A stretch of DNA of 23,793 bases from a virus, in the IMG/VR virus record IMGVR_UViG_3300025164_000564, positions 1-23,793 of that record. One strand, written 5' to 3'. The notes beneath the pieces were generated by a model that searched no databases, was not told where the DNA came from, and saw only the letters and a list, made by a program, of their open reading frames with translations. A program made the translations under genes and the position numbers. Numbering within the stretch: the stretch's first letter is position 1; each line of letters begins with the position of its first letter. Positions 5,882 to 13,076 of this stretch are shown in pieces.

Positions 5882-6211
5882 ATGCCATTATTAAAGGAAC
5901 AAGATGAATATAAGCCAGGAACATTTGTAATGAATAATTTACTTAAAAATAAAATAGATCATTTATTTAAGGGTAAAAATAATAGAAATGAAACTTGGTG
6001 TGATTTAGTAACAATGTTAGATTCTATAGTTACTAATTTAAAATTAAATTTTGATCAGGAAGTTTTATTGACAAAGATTATTAATAAATTAATTAGAATT
6101 AGAAATATATCTAAGGATTATTGTAAAGATATAGTCTATTTATTAAATAATAATGGATTAAATTTGTTTGAATCATTAAGTAAAGGAGAAATAATTGCAA
6201 ATACAGAATAA
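5882..6211 (+). CDS. hypothetical protein (109 aa)
   Basis: The ATG at 5882 is preferred over an in-frame TTG at 5873, because AAGGAGG ends only one base before that TTG but about ten before the ATG. The protein is mostly helical and basic in its first half (MPLLKEQDEYKPGTFVMNNL..., HLFKGKNNRNETWCDLV). I recognise no family. The composition resembles small replication or terminase-associated proteins, but that is only a guess. Its end overlaps the start of the next gene, whose ribosome site lies inside it. Confidence 0.6.
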   Translation: MPLLKEQDEYKPGTFVMNNLLKNKIDHLFKGKNNRNETWCDLVTMLDSIVTNLKLNFDQEVLLTKIINKLIRIRNISKDYCKDIVYLLNNNGLNLFESLSKGEIIANTE

Positions 6212-6371
6212 TTGTCCAAAGTGTGGCAGAAAAATAAGCGTGAATGATGATACAATTAATGGTGTTTTTCACTGTTATTTTTGTGATTGTGAGATAGAGT
6301 TAAATTATGATATGATTATACAAGAAAATGGAATTGAAACTGAAATTGTTACTTTTAAGGAGAAAGTTTAA
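6195..6371 (+). CDS. zinc-ribbon protein (58 aa, TTG start)
   Basis: The start is TTG, supported by AAAGGAG inside the end of the previous gene. CPKC at 7-10 and CYFCDC at 27-32 form the two knuckles of a zinc ribbon (CPKCGRKI...FHCYFCDCEIEL). The rest is acidic. Its stop overlaps the next ATG (TAATG). Small proteins of this shape in phages usually bind nucleic acid or a polymerase. The exact role is unknown. Confidence 0.65.
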   Translation: MQIQNNCPKCGRKISVNDDTINGVFHCYFCDCEIELNYDMIIQENGIETEIVTFKEKV

Positions 6372-6493
6372 TGAAAGATATTAAGTTATGTCTCTCGTGT
6401 GTAGATTTTCAGGATTGTAAGAATGCTTCAAAAAACAAAGTAAAGAGCAAAGTAATATTCTGTTCAAACAGAAATGAAAGGGCAAGTAAATAA
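6371..6493 (+). CDS. small Cys-rich protein (40 aa)
   Basis: Forty codons start in a TAATG overlap with the zinc-ribbon gene. Cysteines at 7, 10, 16 and 31 (CLSC...C...C) suggest a single metal site, and the C-terminal part is Lys/Arg/Asn rich. AAGGAG lies upstream within the previous gene. The function is unknown. Confidence 0.55.
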   Translation: MKDIKLCLSCVDFQDCKNASKNKVKSKVIFCSNRNERASK

Positions 6494-6496
6494 TGT

Positions 6497-6718
6497 ATGT
6501 CAAAACATACTGGAAAAAGGTCTGGAAATGTAAGCAAAAACGCATCTTGGGGGGGAAGAGTAAAAGCCACATTTCGTAGCATAGGTAATTGGTTGCTTAG
6601 GTTAGGGGGAAGAAAACCAGTAAGAACAGGGCGGGGAAGAAAACCCAAAGGAACAAGTGGACGTGCTGGTGGAAGTACATCAAGAAGAATGGCAAGCAGG
6701 GGAAGAGGCGGAAGATAA
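6497..6718 (+). CDS. small highly basic Gly/Arg-rich protein (73 aa)
   Basis: The product is very basic and low in complexity. It carries RGRKPKGTSGRAG and ends in RMASRGRGGR, with one amphipathic stretch (ATFRSIGNWLLRLGG, residues 24-38). It resembles small DNA-compacting or RNA-binding phage proteins, but no family is certain. The coding strand is rich in G runs, unlike its AT-rich neighbours, so it may have a different origin. GAAAGGG lies upstream. A shorter alternative frame starts at 6493 and stops after 28 codons. Confidence 0.5.
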   Translation: MSKHTGKRSGNVSKNASWGGRVKATFRSIGNWLLRLGGRKPVRTGRGRKPKGTSGRAGGSTSRRMASRGRGGR

Positions 6719-6720
6719 AA

Positions 6721-7353
6721 ATGTTTACTAAAAAATTATATCCAGAGATACTACTAAATATTGTATCAGTTCATGGGGTGTATTCCAAAGGTGGTGATTT
6801 AGCCACTCTTTGTGAACAAGTTTCAGGGGATGTAGGGTTATCTGCTGATAGAGTAAAAGTATCAACAATTGATTATGGCGTATTACTTTTAATTTTAGAG
6901 CGCATGCCTTTTGTAAGAAATCTTATTGCCATGATTGTAGCAAATAGATTAGCTGCCTGTAGTTATAAATATCCTAATGCGAAAACTGTAGTTGTAGCAC
7001 ATTCTTTTGGAACATGGGCAACTTGTGAAGCATTGCGAAAATGGGGTGAAGAGTTTCGTATGAATGCTTTAGTGCTTTTTGGTAGTGTTGTAAGTAGAAA
7101 TTTTGATTTTAGTAAATTTCCTGATGTTGAAGTACATAATATTATAGGAAAAAAAGATATAGTTGTTTTGAGTGGGGCTTTATGGGGGACGGGATGGTCG
7201 GGCATATTTGGGTTTAAAAAAGACTATAAACATATTAATGATAATCTTATCGAAATTAAAATTTCAAAGGGTCATTCAGGATATAAAGAAAGCTATTCTC
7301 ATTTATACAATATTATTAGAAATTTTATTGCTAGGACTATATTATGTCACTAA
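6721..7353 (+). CDS. alpha/beta-hydrolase-fold protein
   Basis: This is a 210-residue predicted serine hydrolase. It shows the oxyanion HG early (VHG, 18-20), the nucleophile elbow VVVAHSFGTWA with Ser95, a probable acid at Asp146 (IGKKDIVVL), and His185 (KGHSGY) near the end. That order and spacing are normal for the fold. There is no signal peptide. The substrate is unknown. Esterase or lipase activity in host lysis, or modification of a small molecule or cell component, are possibilities. It lies just before the packaging genes and overlaps the TerS start by 10 bases, so it is co-transcribed with them. Confidence 0.75.
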   Translation: MFTKKLYPEILLNIVSVHGVYSKGGDLATLCEQVSGDVGLSADRVKVSTIDYGVLLLILERMPFVRNLIAMIVANRLAACSYKYPNAKTVVVAHSFGTWATCEALRKWGEEFRMNALVLFGSVVSRNFDFSKFPDVEVHNIIGKKDIVVLSGALWGTGWSGIFGFKKDYKHINDNLIEIKISKGHSGYKESYSHLYNIIRNFIARTILCH

Positions 7354-7973
7354 CTACTGTTATCAAAGAAGAACAAAATGTTTATTCATTAGAATTAAAT
7401 AATATGCGGAAAAATGACGTAATGAATACATTACGAGAAAATATACCTGCTGTGGAAGATGCTATTCAGAAATCTGGTGGATGGTTGACCAAAGCAGCAT
7501 CTTTATTAGGATGTTCTTCTCTTGCTTTGGCTAAATTTGTTGCACAAAGTCCAGAATTATTAGAAATATATCAAGATATAAAAGAGAAATATCTTGATAT
7601 TGCAGAAATAAAGTTATTAACATTAGTTAAAAAGGGAGAATTAGAAGCAATAAAATATTGGTTAAATAATCAAGGTAAAAAAAGAGGATGGGGTGTTAAA
7701 GAAGAAGATTCTGGCAATAAAGGAAATACTATTATATTTAATATAGAGCCTGCTTTTACTATCAATGATGTAAAAAATCAAGCTGATGAGCGCATTAAAG
7801 AAATAGAGGCTAAAGAATACATTGATGTAAAAATTAAGGATGTTACATTACAAGAACAGAAAAAGGAAGAGGAAATAAAGGAAACTGTTCCTATAGATGA
7901 TAGAAATGGTATAACTAAAGATTTTATAGATGCTACAAATGAAGAGAACTGGGATAACACTTCTAACTTATAA
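7344..7973 (+). CDS. terS: terminase small subunit
   Basis: The small subunit recognises phage DNA and brings it to TerL for packaging. The 209-residue product has a DNA-binding helix-turn-helix at about 45-70 (GGWLTKAASLLGCSSLALAK) and a helical oligomerisation region (about 70-110, LLEIYQDIKEKYLDIAEIKL). The signature-like KYWLNNQGKKRGWG follows at 104-117, typical of many TerS proteins. An acidic C-terminal tail probably contacts TerL. Its position just ahead of TerL, with only the degenerate intein gene between, supports the call. The ATG at 7344 overlaps the hydrolase gene; an internal ATG at 7404 is the alternative. Confidence 0.8.
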   Translation: MSLTTVIKEEQNVYSLELNNMRKNDVMNTLRENIPAVEDAIQKSGGWLTKAASLLGCSSLALAKFVAQSPELLEIYQDIKEKYLDIAEIKLLTLVKKGELEAIKYWLNNQGKKRGWGVKEEDSGNKGNTIIFNIEPAFTINDVKNQADERIKEIEAKEYIDVKIKDVTLQEQKKEEEIKETVPIDDRNGITKDFIDATNEENWDNTSNL

Positions 7974-8938
7974 TGGAATTAACTGGATTTCATAAAGATA
8001 GTGATATATTTACTTTTGATGGGTGGAAAAATATAGCAGAAATAAAATCAGGAGATAAATTAGCCACATTAAATCCTTATACAAGAATAGCTGAATTTTT
8101 ACCCTGCAAAGATGTAAAAGAATTAGATTATTCAGGTAATATGATAGGTGGTGGTGTTAAAAAGGATGCAAAGGCTGGATTTTTTATTACACCAGAAAGT
8201 AAAGCATTAGTTTACTTGGAGAGTGATCCTTCTCCTGGTTTTTTAAAAGCTAAATATCTCCTTAACCAGAAATCTATTTTCTACATTGCACATATAAATA
8301 AATTTAAAGGAATAAATAAGCTAAAATATAAAGTCAAAGATGTGTCTGTGGAAGGACATGATGCTGCTTATTTACTTGGGATTATTTTTGCTAAAGGTAT
8401 TATAACAAGAAATTTTATTTATTTTCCATTATATCAAGAAGAAGAAACATCTCTTAAAATAAAAGAGCTATTAACTAAATTAGGAATAAAATTTTTAGCA
8501 AAAAAGAATGAAAATCTAAGTGTAGAAATTTATTCCCAGTCTTTTTGTGATTATATTGAAACTAATTTAGGAAAAAATAGATATGAAAGATTTATTAGTG
8601 ATAAAATTAAAAATTTAAGTAGTGAGTTGTTAAAAAGTTTTGTGCAAGGAATTTTTTTATGCACAAAACGCAATGCTGTTGCTGCTTATAAAAATAATAA
8701 TAATAAATGTATAAATGATCTTTATTATATATTAAACAAGGTTGGGTATAGATATATATTTTCATTTGTTGGTTATATGGGGTTGATTAGATGTTTTGCA
8801 AATAATGATTATTCTTATAATGTTGAAGAAATCAGATATAAGGATAAAATTTATTCTATAATCATAGAACCATATCATACATTATTAATTAGGCTTGGTA
8901 AACTTTGTGGGTTTTGGTGTGGGGATAGTAAACAATAA
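7973..8938 (+). CDS. free-standing degenerate intein / Hint-LAGLIDADG protein
   Basis: The 321-residue protein has the layout of a full intein. Residues 5-85 form an N-terminal splicing domain (FHKDSDIFTFDGWKNIAEI), 128-260 form a LAGLIDADG-type core, and 293-319 form a C-terminal block (YSIIIEPYHTLLIRLGKL). Every key residue is changed. Gly5 replaces Cys1, TPES (73-76) replaces TPxH, and LLGIIFAKG has Lys141 in place of the metal-binding acid. SFVQGIFL has Ile227 in place of the second Asp, and GD (317-318) replaces the terminal HN. A Ser still follows, as the +1 residue would. It should therefore neither splice nor cut DNA, yet the frame is intact over 321 codons. Its ATG overlaps the TerS stop (TAATG), and TerL follows after nine bases. 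It could be a relic or a recruited DNA-binding protein. Confidence 0.75.
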   Translation: MELTGFHKDSDIFTFDGWKNIAEIKSGDKLATLNPYTRIAEFLPCKDVKELDYSGNMIGGGVKKDAKAGFFITPESKALVYLESDPSPGFLKAKYLLNQKSIFYIAHINKFKGINKLKYKVKDVSVEGHDAAYLLGIIFAKGIITRNFIYFPLYQEEETSLKIKELLTKLGIKFLAKKNENLSVEIYSQSFCDYIETNLGKNRYERFISDKIKNLSSELLKSFVQGIFLCTKRNAVAAYKNNNNKCINDLYYILNKVGYRYIFSFVGYMGLIRCFANNDYSYNVEEIRYKDKIYSIIIEPYHTLLIRLGKLCGFWCGDSKQ

Positions 8939-8947
8939 TAAAATTAC

Positions 8948-11900
8948 ATGAATATTAAAGCTACAAAATTGTTCTATCTCAATAGGGAGTCTAAGGCTCA
9001 GATAGTTATAAATAGAGGGGGCTCAAGATCCTCGAAAACTTTTTCTATTGGGCAATTATTATTTTTAGAAAGATTTTTCACACAAAGAAATAAAAAAATA
9101 TTAGTTCTTAGAAAAACACTTCCATCTCTTAGAATATCTGTATATCAAGACTGGAAGAAGTTTATGGATCAATATGATTTATATAACATTGTTGAAGAGA
9201 ATAAACAAAATTTAGATTATTATTATAAACCAAATAATAATTATTTACATTTTGGTTCATTGGACTCCCCTGAAAAAATAAAATCTTCTGGATGGAATTA
9301 TATCTGGATGAATGAGGCCACTGATTTTGATAAAGATGATTTAATGCAGTTATTGCTACGACTTTCTGAGCCAATTGAAGAAGAATTGCGTAATCAATTG
9401 TTTATGTGTTTTAATCCTATAGATGAGTATCATTGGATTAAGACTGATATTTTAGATAAGAGAGAAAATTTTGATTTAGAAGAAATACATAGTACATATA
9501 AAGATAATCAATTTTTATCTAAAGATTATGTAAGGTTAGTAGAATCTTACCAGCACATTGATTTTAATAAATATAAAGTTTACGGTTTAGGTGAATGGGG
9601 TAAGTTAGAGAATTTAATATATAATAACTGGGACACAACTTCAGAATATATTACTACTGGTGAGACTATTTATGGATTAGATTTTGGTTTTACTAATCCC
9701 TCTGCTTTATTAAAAATGGTTATTAATGGTGATGATATATTTGAAGAAGAGCTTATATACAAAACTGAACTAACCAATGCTCAATTAATTGAAAAATGCA
9801 ATGAATTAAATGTATCTAAAACATTTCCTATTTATTGTTTTCATCCAAGTACATTAATTAGAATGCACGATGAGACAGAAAAAGCTATCAATAATGTAAA
9901 AATAGGAGATATTTTACATAATAATAAAACTGTTTTAAATGTGATGCGAAGAGAATATAATGGGGATTTATTAAAAATAAAAACTCAAAGTAATTTTGAA
10001 GCTTTAAAATGTACACCAGATCATAGAATTCCAATTATACCAGGAAAAACAGGCAGACAGGATAAACGAAGTGATAAAAAATTAATGGAATCCTTGAAAC
10101 TTGTTACTGCATCGGAAATAAAAGTTGGAGATTACTTATTAATTCCTATGGATGGTATAATAAAAGATATTAAATTAAAATTTGATGGTATAGGAAAAAA
10201 CAATAAGAGAAAAAAAATTGATTTTAAATTTACTTCATCAATTTTTCGTTTATTAGGGTATTATACTGCCGAAGGTAGCACTGGTAAGTGGGATACTAAG
10301 TTTTATTTTTCTTTAGATGAAACAGAAACTTGGGTTAAAGATGTAGTTGAAATTGTAAAAGAATGCTTTGATATTGATTGTTCTGTTTATTTAGATATGT
10401 GTCCTAGTGTTGCTGTTGTAGCTATTTTTTCTGTTGTATTATCTGAATTTTTTAAATATTACGTTAATGGGATAGCTAAGACTAAGGTTTTGCATAATGA
10501 TTTAATGACAATGTCTCCTGAGTATCAACGTGAATTGCTTATAGGATGGTTAAGGGGTGATGGTGGGTTAAGTATAAAACCAAGAAATTATAGTTTATGT
10601 GGTACTACTACAAGTTATAATTTATTTCGGCAAATGTATTTAATAGCTCTTAGATGTGGATTAAAGCCATCAACACAAAAAAGAATAAGCAAAGGTGGTA
10701 AAACTAGGGCTGGTACAGTAACTACTTGTTATGATGTTATTTTTTCATTAAAAGATATAAAATCATTAGGATTTTTTCAAATAAACACTAAACCATTATG
10801 TGTAAAAAGAATAATTAATGGAAATATGTTAGTTAGAGTCAAAAAAATAGATTTGGAAAAATATAATGGGGAAGTTATAGATTTAGATGTAGATGGGGAT
10901 AATTTGTTTGTTGCTGAAAATTTATTGGTACATAATTGTGACTCTGCTGAGCCAGACAGAATACAGGAATTTAGGGAAGCTGGATACAATGTTATAGAAT
11001 CTGTTAAAGATGTTATAAATTCCATAGATTTTGTGAAAAGATTCAAAATACATTGTTATAAAGCAAGTGCTAATTTAATTAAAGAAAAAATGGGATATAG
11101 TAGAAGAAAAGATAAAAATGGTAGAATATATGAAGAGCCAGCACCAAATATAGCTGACCATTGTTATGACAAAGAGACACAAATATTAACTAATTCTGGA
11201 TGGAAGTATTTTTATGATTTAACAGAATCTGATGAGGTAATGACATTAGATAAAAATAAAATTTTATATGAAAAACCTATAAAAATAATAAAACAAAAAT
11301 ATACAGGTAGTATGATTAGGTATGATAGTAAAAATTTAAATTTTTCTATCACTCCTGATCAATTATTATGGGTATCTAATCAATATTCTACTACGATTAA
11401 AAAACAACCTGTTTTTGATTTTTGTTCATTAAACAATCTTCCCCAAAAAAGTTTTATAAAACGTAATTGTTTTGAGTGGGTTGGGAAAGATATACCAGAA
11501 TTTAAATTTACTAAATATGCTAATAAATACAAAGGGGAATATGCAATCCCATCTATTATTTTTGGAAAGTTTTTAGGATTATGGTTAGCAGAAGGCTGTG
11601 TAAATAAAAATCATTATTCAGTAATAATTGATGGAAATGGTGATGATATTTTAAATATAATACAAAGTTTACAAGTGCCTTATAGTAAAATTATCACTAA
11701 ATGTAATGTAAACAGATATTATATTATGTCTAAGGATCTTTATAGTTATTTTATAAAATTAGGAAAATCTGATACAAAATTTATTCCAATTGAATATAAA
11801 AATGGAACAAAAGAAATTTTACAAGCTTTATGGGAGGGTTATTGGACTGGTGATGGAGCTAAAAAATCTTTAAATAAAGAAGTATCTAGTGTATCTTTCC

Positions 11901-12268
11901 AATTAGTTTCTGATTTTCAGGAAGTTTTATTTAAACTTGGCATAAGCTCTAATGTTTACAAAATACTTGATGCAAGAAGTGTAAAAATCATAAGAAAAAT
12001 TTATAACTGCCTCCCAGTATATAGACTTTCTTTATCTTATGAAACTAAAGGTGTTAATGGTCTAGGTTGTGTTGAGCTTGTTAAAAGTAAGTTATTTGCG
12101 GAAGAATATAATGATTTTGTGTATGACGTTAGAGTTACTTCTGGTATTATAGTGGTACGCAGAAATGGAAGAATAATGTGGACATCAAATTGTATGAATG
12201 CAGAGCAATATGCTCTATATACTCATCTTAGGCACAGATTTGGAGATTTGAGGTTAAGGTTTATTTAA
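8948..12268 (+). CDS. terL: terminase large subunit containing two inteins
   Basis: TerL is the packaging motor and nuclease. The 1106-residue precursor is interrupted by inteins at 297-663 and 739-1081; splicing would leave 396 residues, normal for the family. The ATPase has Walker A GGSRSSKT (24-31), Walker B IWMNEAT (119-125) and the CFNP coupling motif (154-157). The nuclease has Asp245 (GLDFGFTNP), Asp665 (CDSAEP) and a final motif HCMNAEQYALY, in which the usual Asp is Asn. Both inteins sit immediately next to nuclease motifs. The extein sequence is continuous and matches TerL on both sides of each intein, which fixes the splice points. No strong ribosome site precedes the ATG. The stop overlaps the next ATG. 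Confidence 0.92.
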   Translation: MNIKATKLFYLNRESKAQIVINRGGSRSSKTFSIGQLLFLERFFTQRNKKILVLRKTLPSLRISVYQDWKKFMDQYDLYNIVEENKQNLDYYYKPNNNYLHFGSLDSPEKIKSSGWNYIWMNEATDFDKDDLMQLLLRLSEPIEEELRNQLFMCFNPIDEYHWIKTDILDKRENFDLEEIHSTYKDNQFLSKDYVRLVESYQHIDFNKYKVYGLGEWGKLENLIYNNWDTTSEYITTGETIYGLDFGFTNPSALLKMVINGDDIFEEELIYKTELTNAQLIEKCNELNVSKTFPIYCFHPSTLIRMHDETEKAINNVKIGDILHNNKTVLNVMRREYNGDLLKIKTQSNFEALKCTPDHRIPIIPGKTGRQDKRSDKKLMESLKLVTASEIKVGDYLLIPMDGIIKDIKLKFDGIGKNNKRKKIDFKFTSSIFRLLGYYTAEGSTGKWDTKFYFSLDETETWVKDVVEIVKECFDIDCSVYLDMCPSVAVVAIFSVVLSEFFKYYVNGIAKTKVLHNDLMTMSPEYQRELLIGWLRGDGGLSIKPRNYSLCGTTTSYNLFRQMYLIALRCGLKPSTQKRISKGGKTRAGTVTTCYDVIFSLKDIKSLGFFQINTKPLCVKRIINGNMLVRVKKIDLEKYNGEVIDLDVDGDNLFVAENLLVHNCDSAEPDRIQEFREAGYNVIESVKDVINSIDFVKRFKIHCYKASANLIKEKMGYSRRKDKNGRIYEEPAPNIADHCYDKETQILTNSGWKYFYDLTESDEVMTLDKNKILYEKPIKIIKQKYTGSMIRYDSKNLNFSITPDQLLWVSNQYSTTIKKQPVFDFCSLNNLPQKSFIKRNCFEWVGKDIPEFKFTKYANKYKGEYAIPSIIFGKFLGLWLAEGCVNKNHYSVIIDGNGDDILNIIQSLQVPYSKIITKCNVNRYYIMSKDLYSYFIKLGKSDTKFIPIEYKNGTKEILQALWEGYWTGDGAKKSLNKEVSSVSFQLVSDFQEVLFKLGISSNVYKILDARSVKIIRKIYNCLPVYRLSLSYETKGVNGLGCVELVKSKLFAEEYNDFVYDVRVTSGIIVVRRNGRIMWTSNCMNAEQYALYTHLRHRFGDLRLRFI
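9836..10936 (+). mobile_element. TerL intein 1 with LAGLIDADG endonuclease
   Basis: This intein spans residues 297-663 of TerL (367 aa). It starts at Cys297 (CFHPSTLIRM), has block B CTPDH with His359, and ends in HN (662-663) followed by Cys664. All splicing residues are thus present. The endonuclease motifs LGYYTAEGS (Glu442) and GWLRGDGG (Asp538) keep their acids, so homing activity is plausible. It splits the extein as PIY | CDSAEP, right before a nuclease aspartate. Confidence 0.9.
11162..12190 (+). mobile_element. TerL intein 2 with LAGLIDADG endonuclease
   Basis: This intein spans residues 739-1081 of TerL (343 aa). It starts at Cys739 (CYDKETQILTNSGWKYF) and ends in VVRRNGRIMWTSN, followed by Cys1082. 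Endonuclease motifs LGLWLAEGC (Glu882) and GYWTGDGA (Asp969) keep their acids. Two splicing residues are atypical: block B is TPDQ with Gln805 instead of His, and the penultimate residue is Ser1080 instead of His. It separates NIADH from CMNAEQYALY at the last nuclease motif. Confidence 0.88.
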
Positions 12269-13038
12269 TGCAATATCCTGAAAATTTTATAAATAAAGTT
12301 ATACTTGGTGATTGTTTAGATATAATGCCAGGTATTCCAGATAAATCTATTGATATGGTGTTATGTGATTTGCCTTATGGAACTACTGCTTGCAAATGGG
12401 ATGTTATTATTCCTTTTAAAGCTTTATGGGAGCAATATGAAAGAATTATTAAAGATAATAAAGCAATTGTTTTGTTTGGAAATCAACCTTTTATTACAGA
12501 TTTAATAAATTCAAACAGAAAATTATTTAAATATTCAATGGTTTGGGATAAAGTAAAAACATCGCAACCACATCTTAGCAAAATAAAACCAATGCAAAGA
12601 CATGAAGATATTTTAATATTTGGAAACAAAAGGCTTATTTATAATCCAATAATGATTAAAAAGGGTGTTCCAAGAAAAGCTGGAGGGAAAAGAACTTGCA
12701 AGAACAATGAACATAAATTAGGATTAAAATCAACAAGTTGTTACCTGCTTACTCATAGCTATCCAAGCACTATTATTGTTGCAAGCAATGCAAACAATAA
12801 ATTTAGAGTTCATTCAACTCAAAAACCAGTGGCTTTATTTGAATATTTGATTAAAACGTACACAAATGAAAATGATATAGTATTAGATAATTGTGCGGGC
12901 TCAGGAACTACTGGAATAGCATGTATTAATACTAATAGAAATTATATTTTAATCGAAAAAAACGAAAAATATTTTGATACTTGTGTAAATATAATTAACA
13001 AACATAAAGAAATATTAAATTCACAATTTTTTAAATAA
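12268..13038 (+). CDS. DNA methyltransferase A (N4-cytosine/N6-adenine type)
   Basis: The enzyme would transfer a methyl group from S-adenosylmethionine to an exocyclic amino group of DNA. In 256 residues the catalytic motif IV DLPYGTT (34-40) comes before the AdoMet-binding motif I DNCAGSGTT (207-215), an order typical of the beta class. HSTQKP (182-187) is also a usual block in this family. The first Pro of the DPPY form is Leu, which is tolerated in many phage enzymes. There is no restriction partner nearby, so it is probably an orphan that protects phage DNA or alters regulation. Its ATG overlaps the TerL stop (TAATG). Confidence 0.88.
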   Translation: MQYPENFINKVILGDCLDIMPGIPDKSIDMVLCDLPYGTTACKWDVIIPFKALWEQYERIIKDNKAIVLFGNQPFITDLINSNRKLFKYSMVWDKVKTSQPHLSKIKPMQRHEDILIFGNKRLIYNPIMIKKGVPRKAGGKRTCKNNEHKLGLKSTSCYLLTHSYPSTIIVASNANNKFRVHSTQKPVALFEYLIKTYTNENDIVLDNCAGSGTTGIACINTNRNYILIEKNEKYFDTCVNIINKHKEILNSQFFK

Positions 13039-13076
13039 ACTCTTGGTAAAAGGAGAATACAGGAGTATTAAAAATT

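Noticed and set aside
6493-6579. Alternative 28-codon ORF starting at the TAATG overlap
   Set aside because: It is short and stops early; the overlapping frame from 6497 is longer and has a coherent basic composition. Some coupling at 6493 cannot be excluded.
6381-6648. Minus-strand ORFs opposite the small zinc and basic proteins
   Set aside because: They have no ribosome site and oppose several coupled plus-strand genes; the Phe/Leu-rich content is typical of antisense of A-rich genes.
7973-8938. Free-standing Hint protein acting as half of a split intein
   Set aside because: It contains both the N and C blocks and lacks the nucleophile and the terminal Asn, so trans-splicing is not supported.
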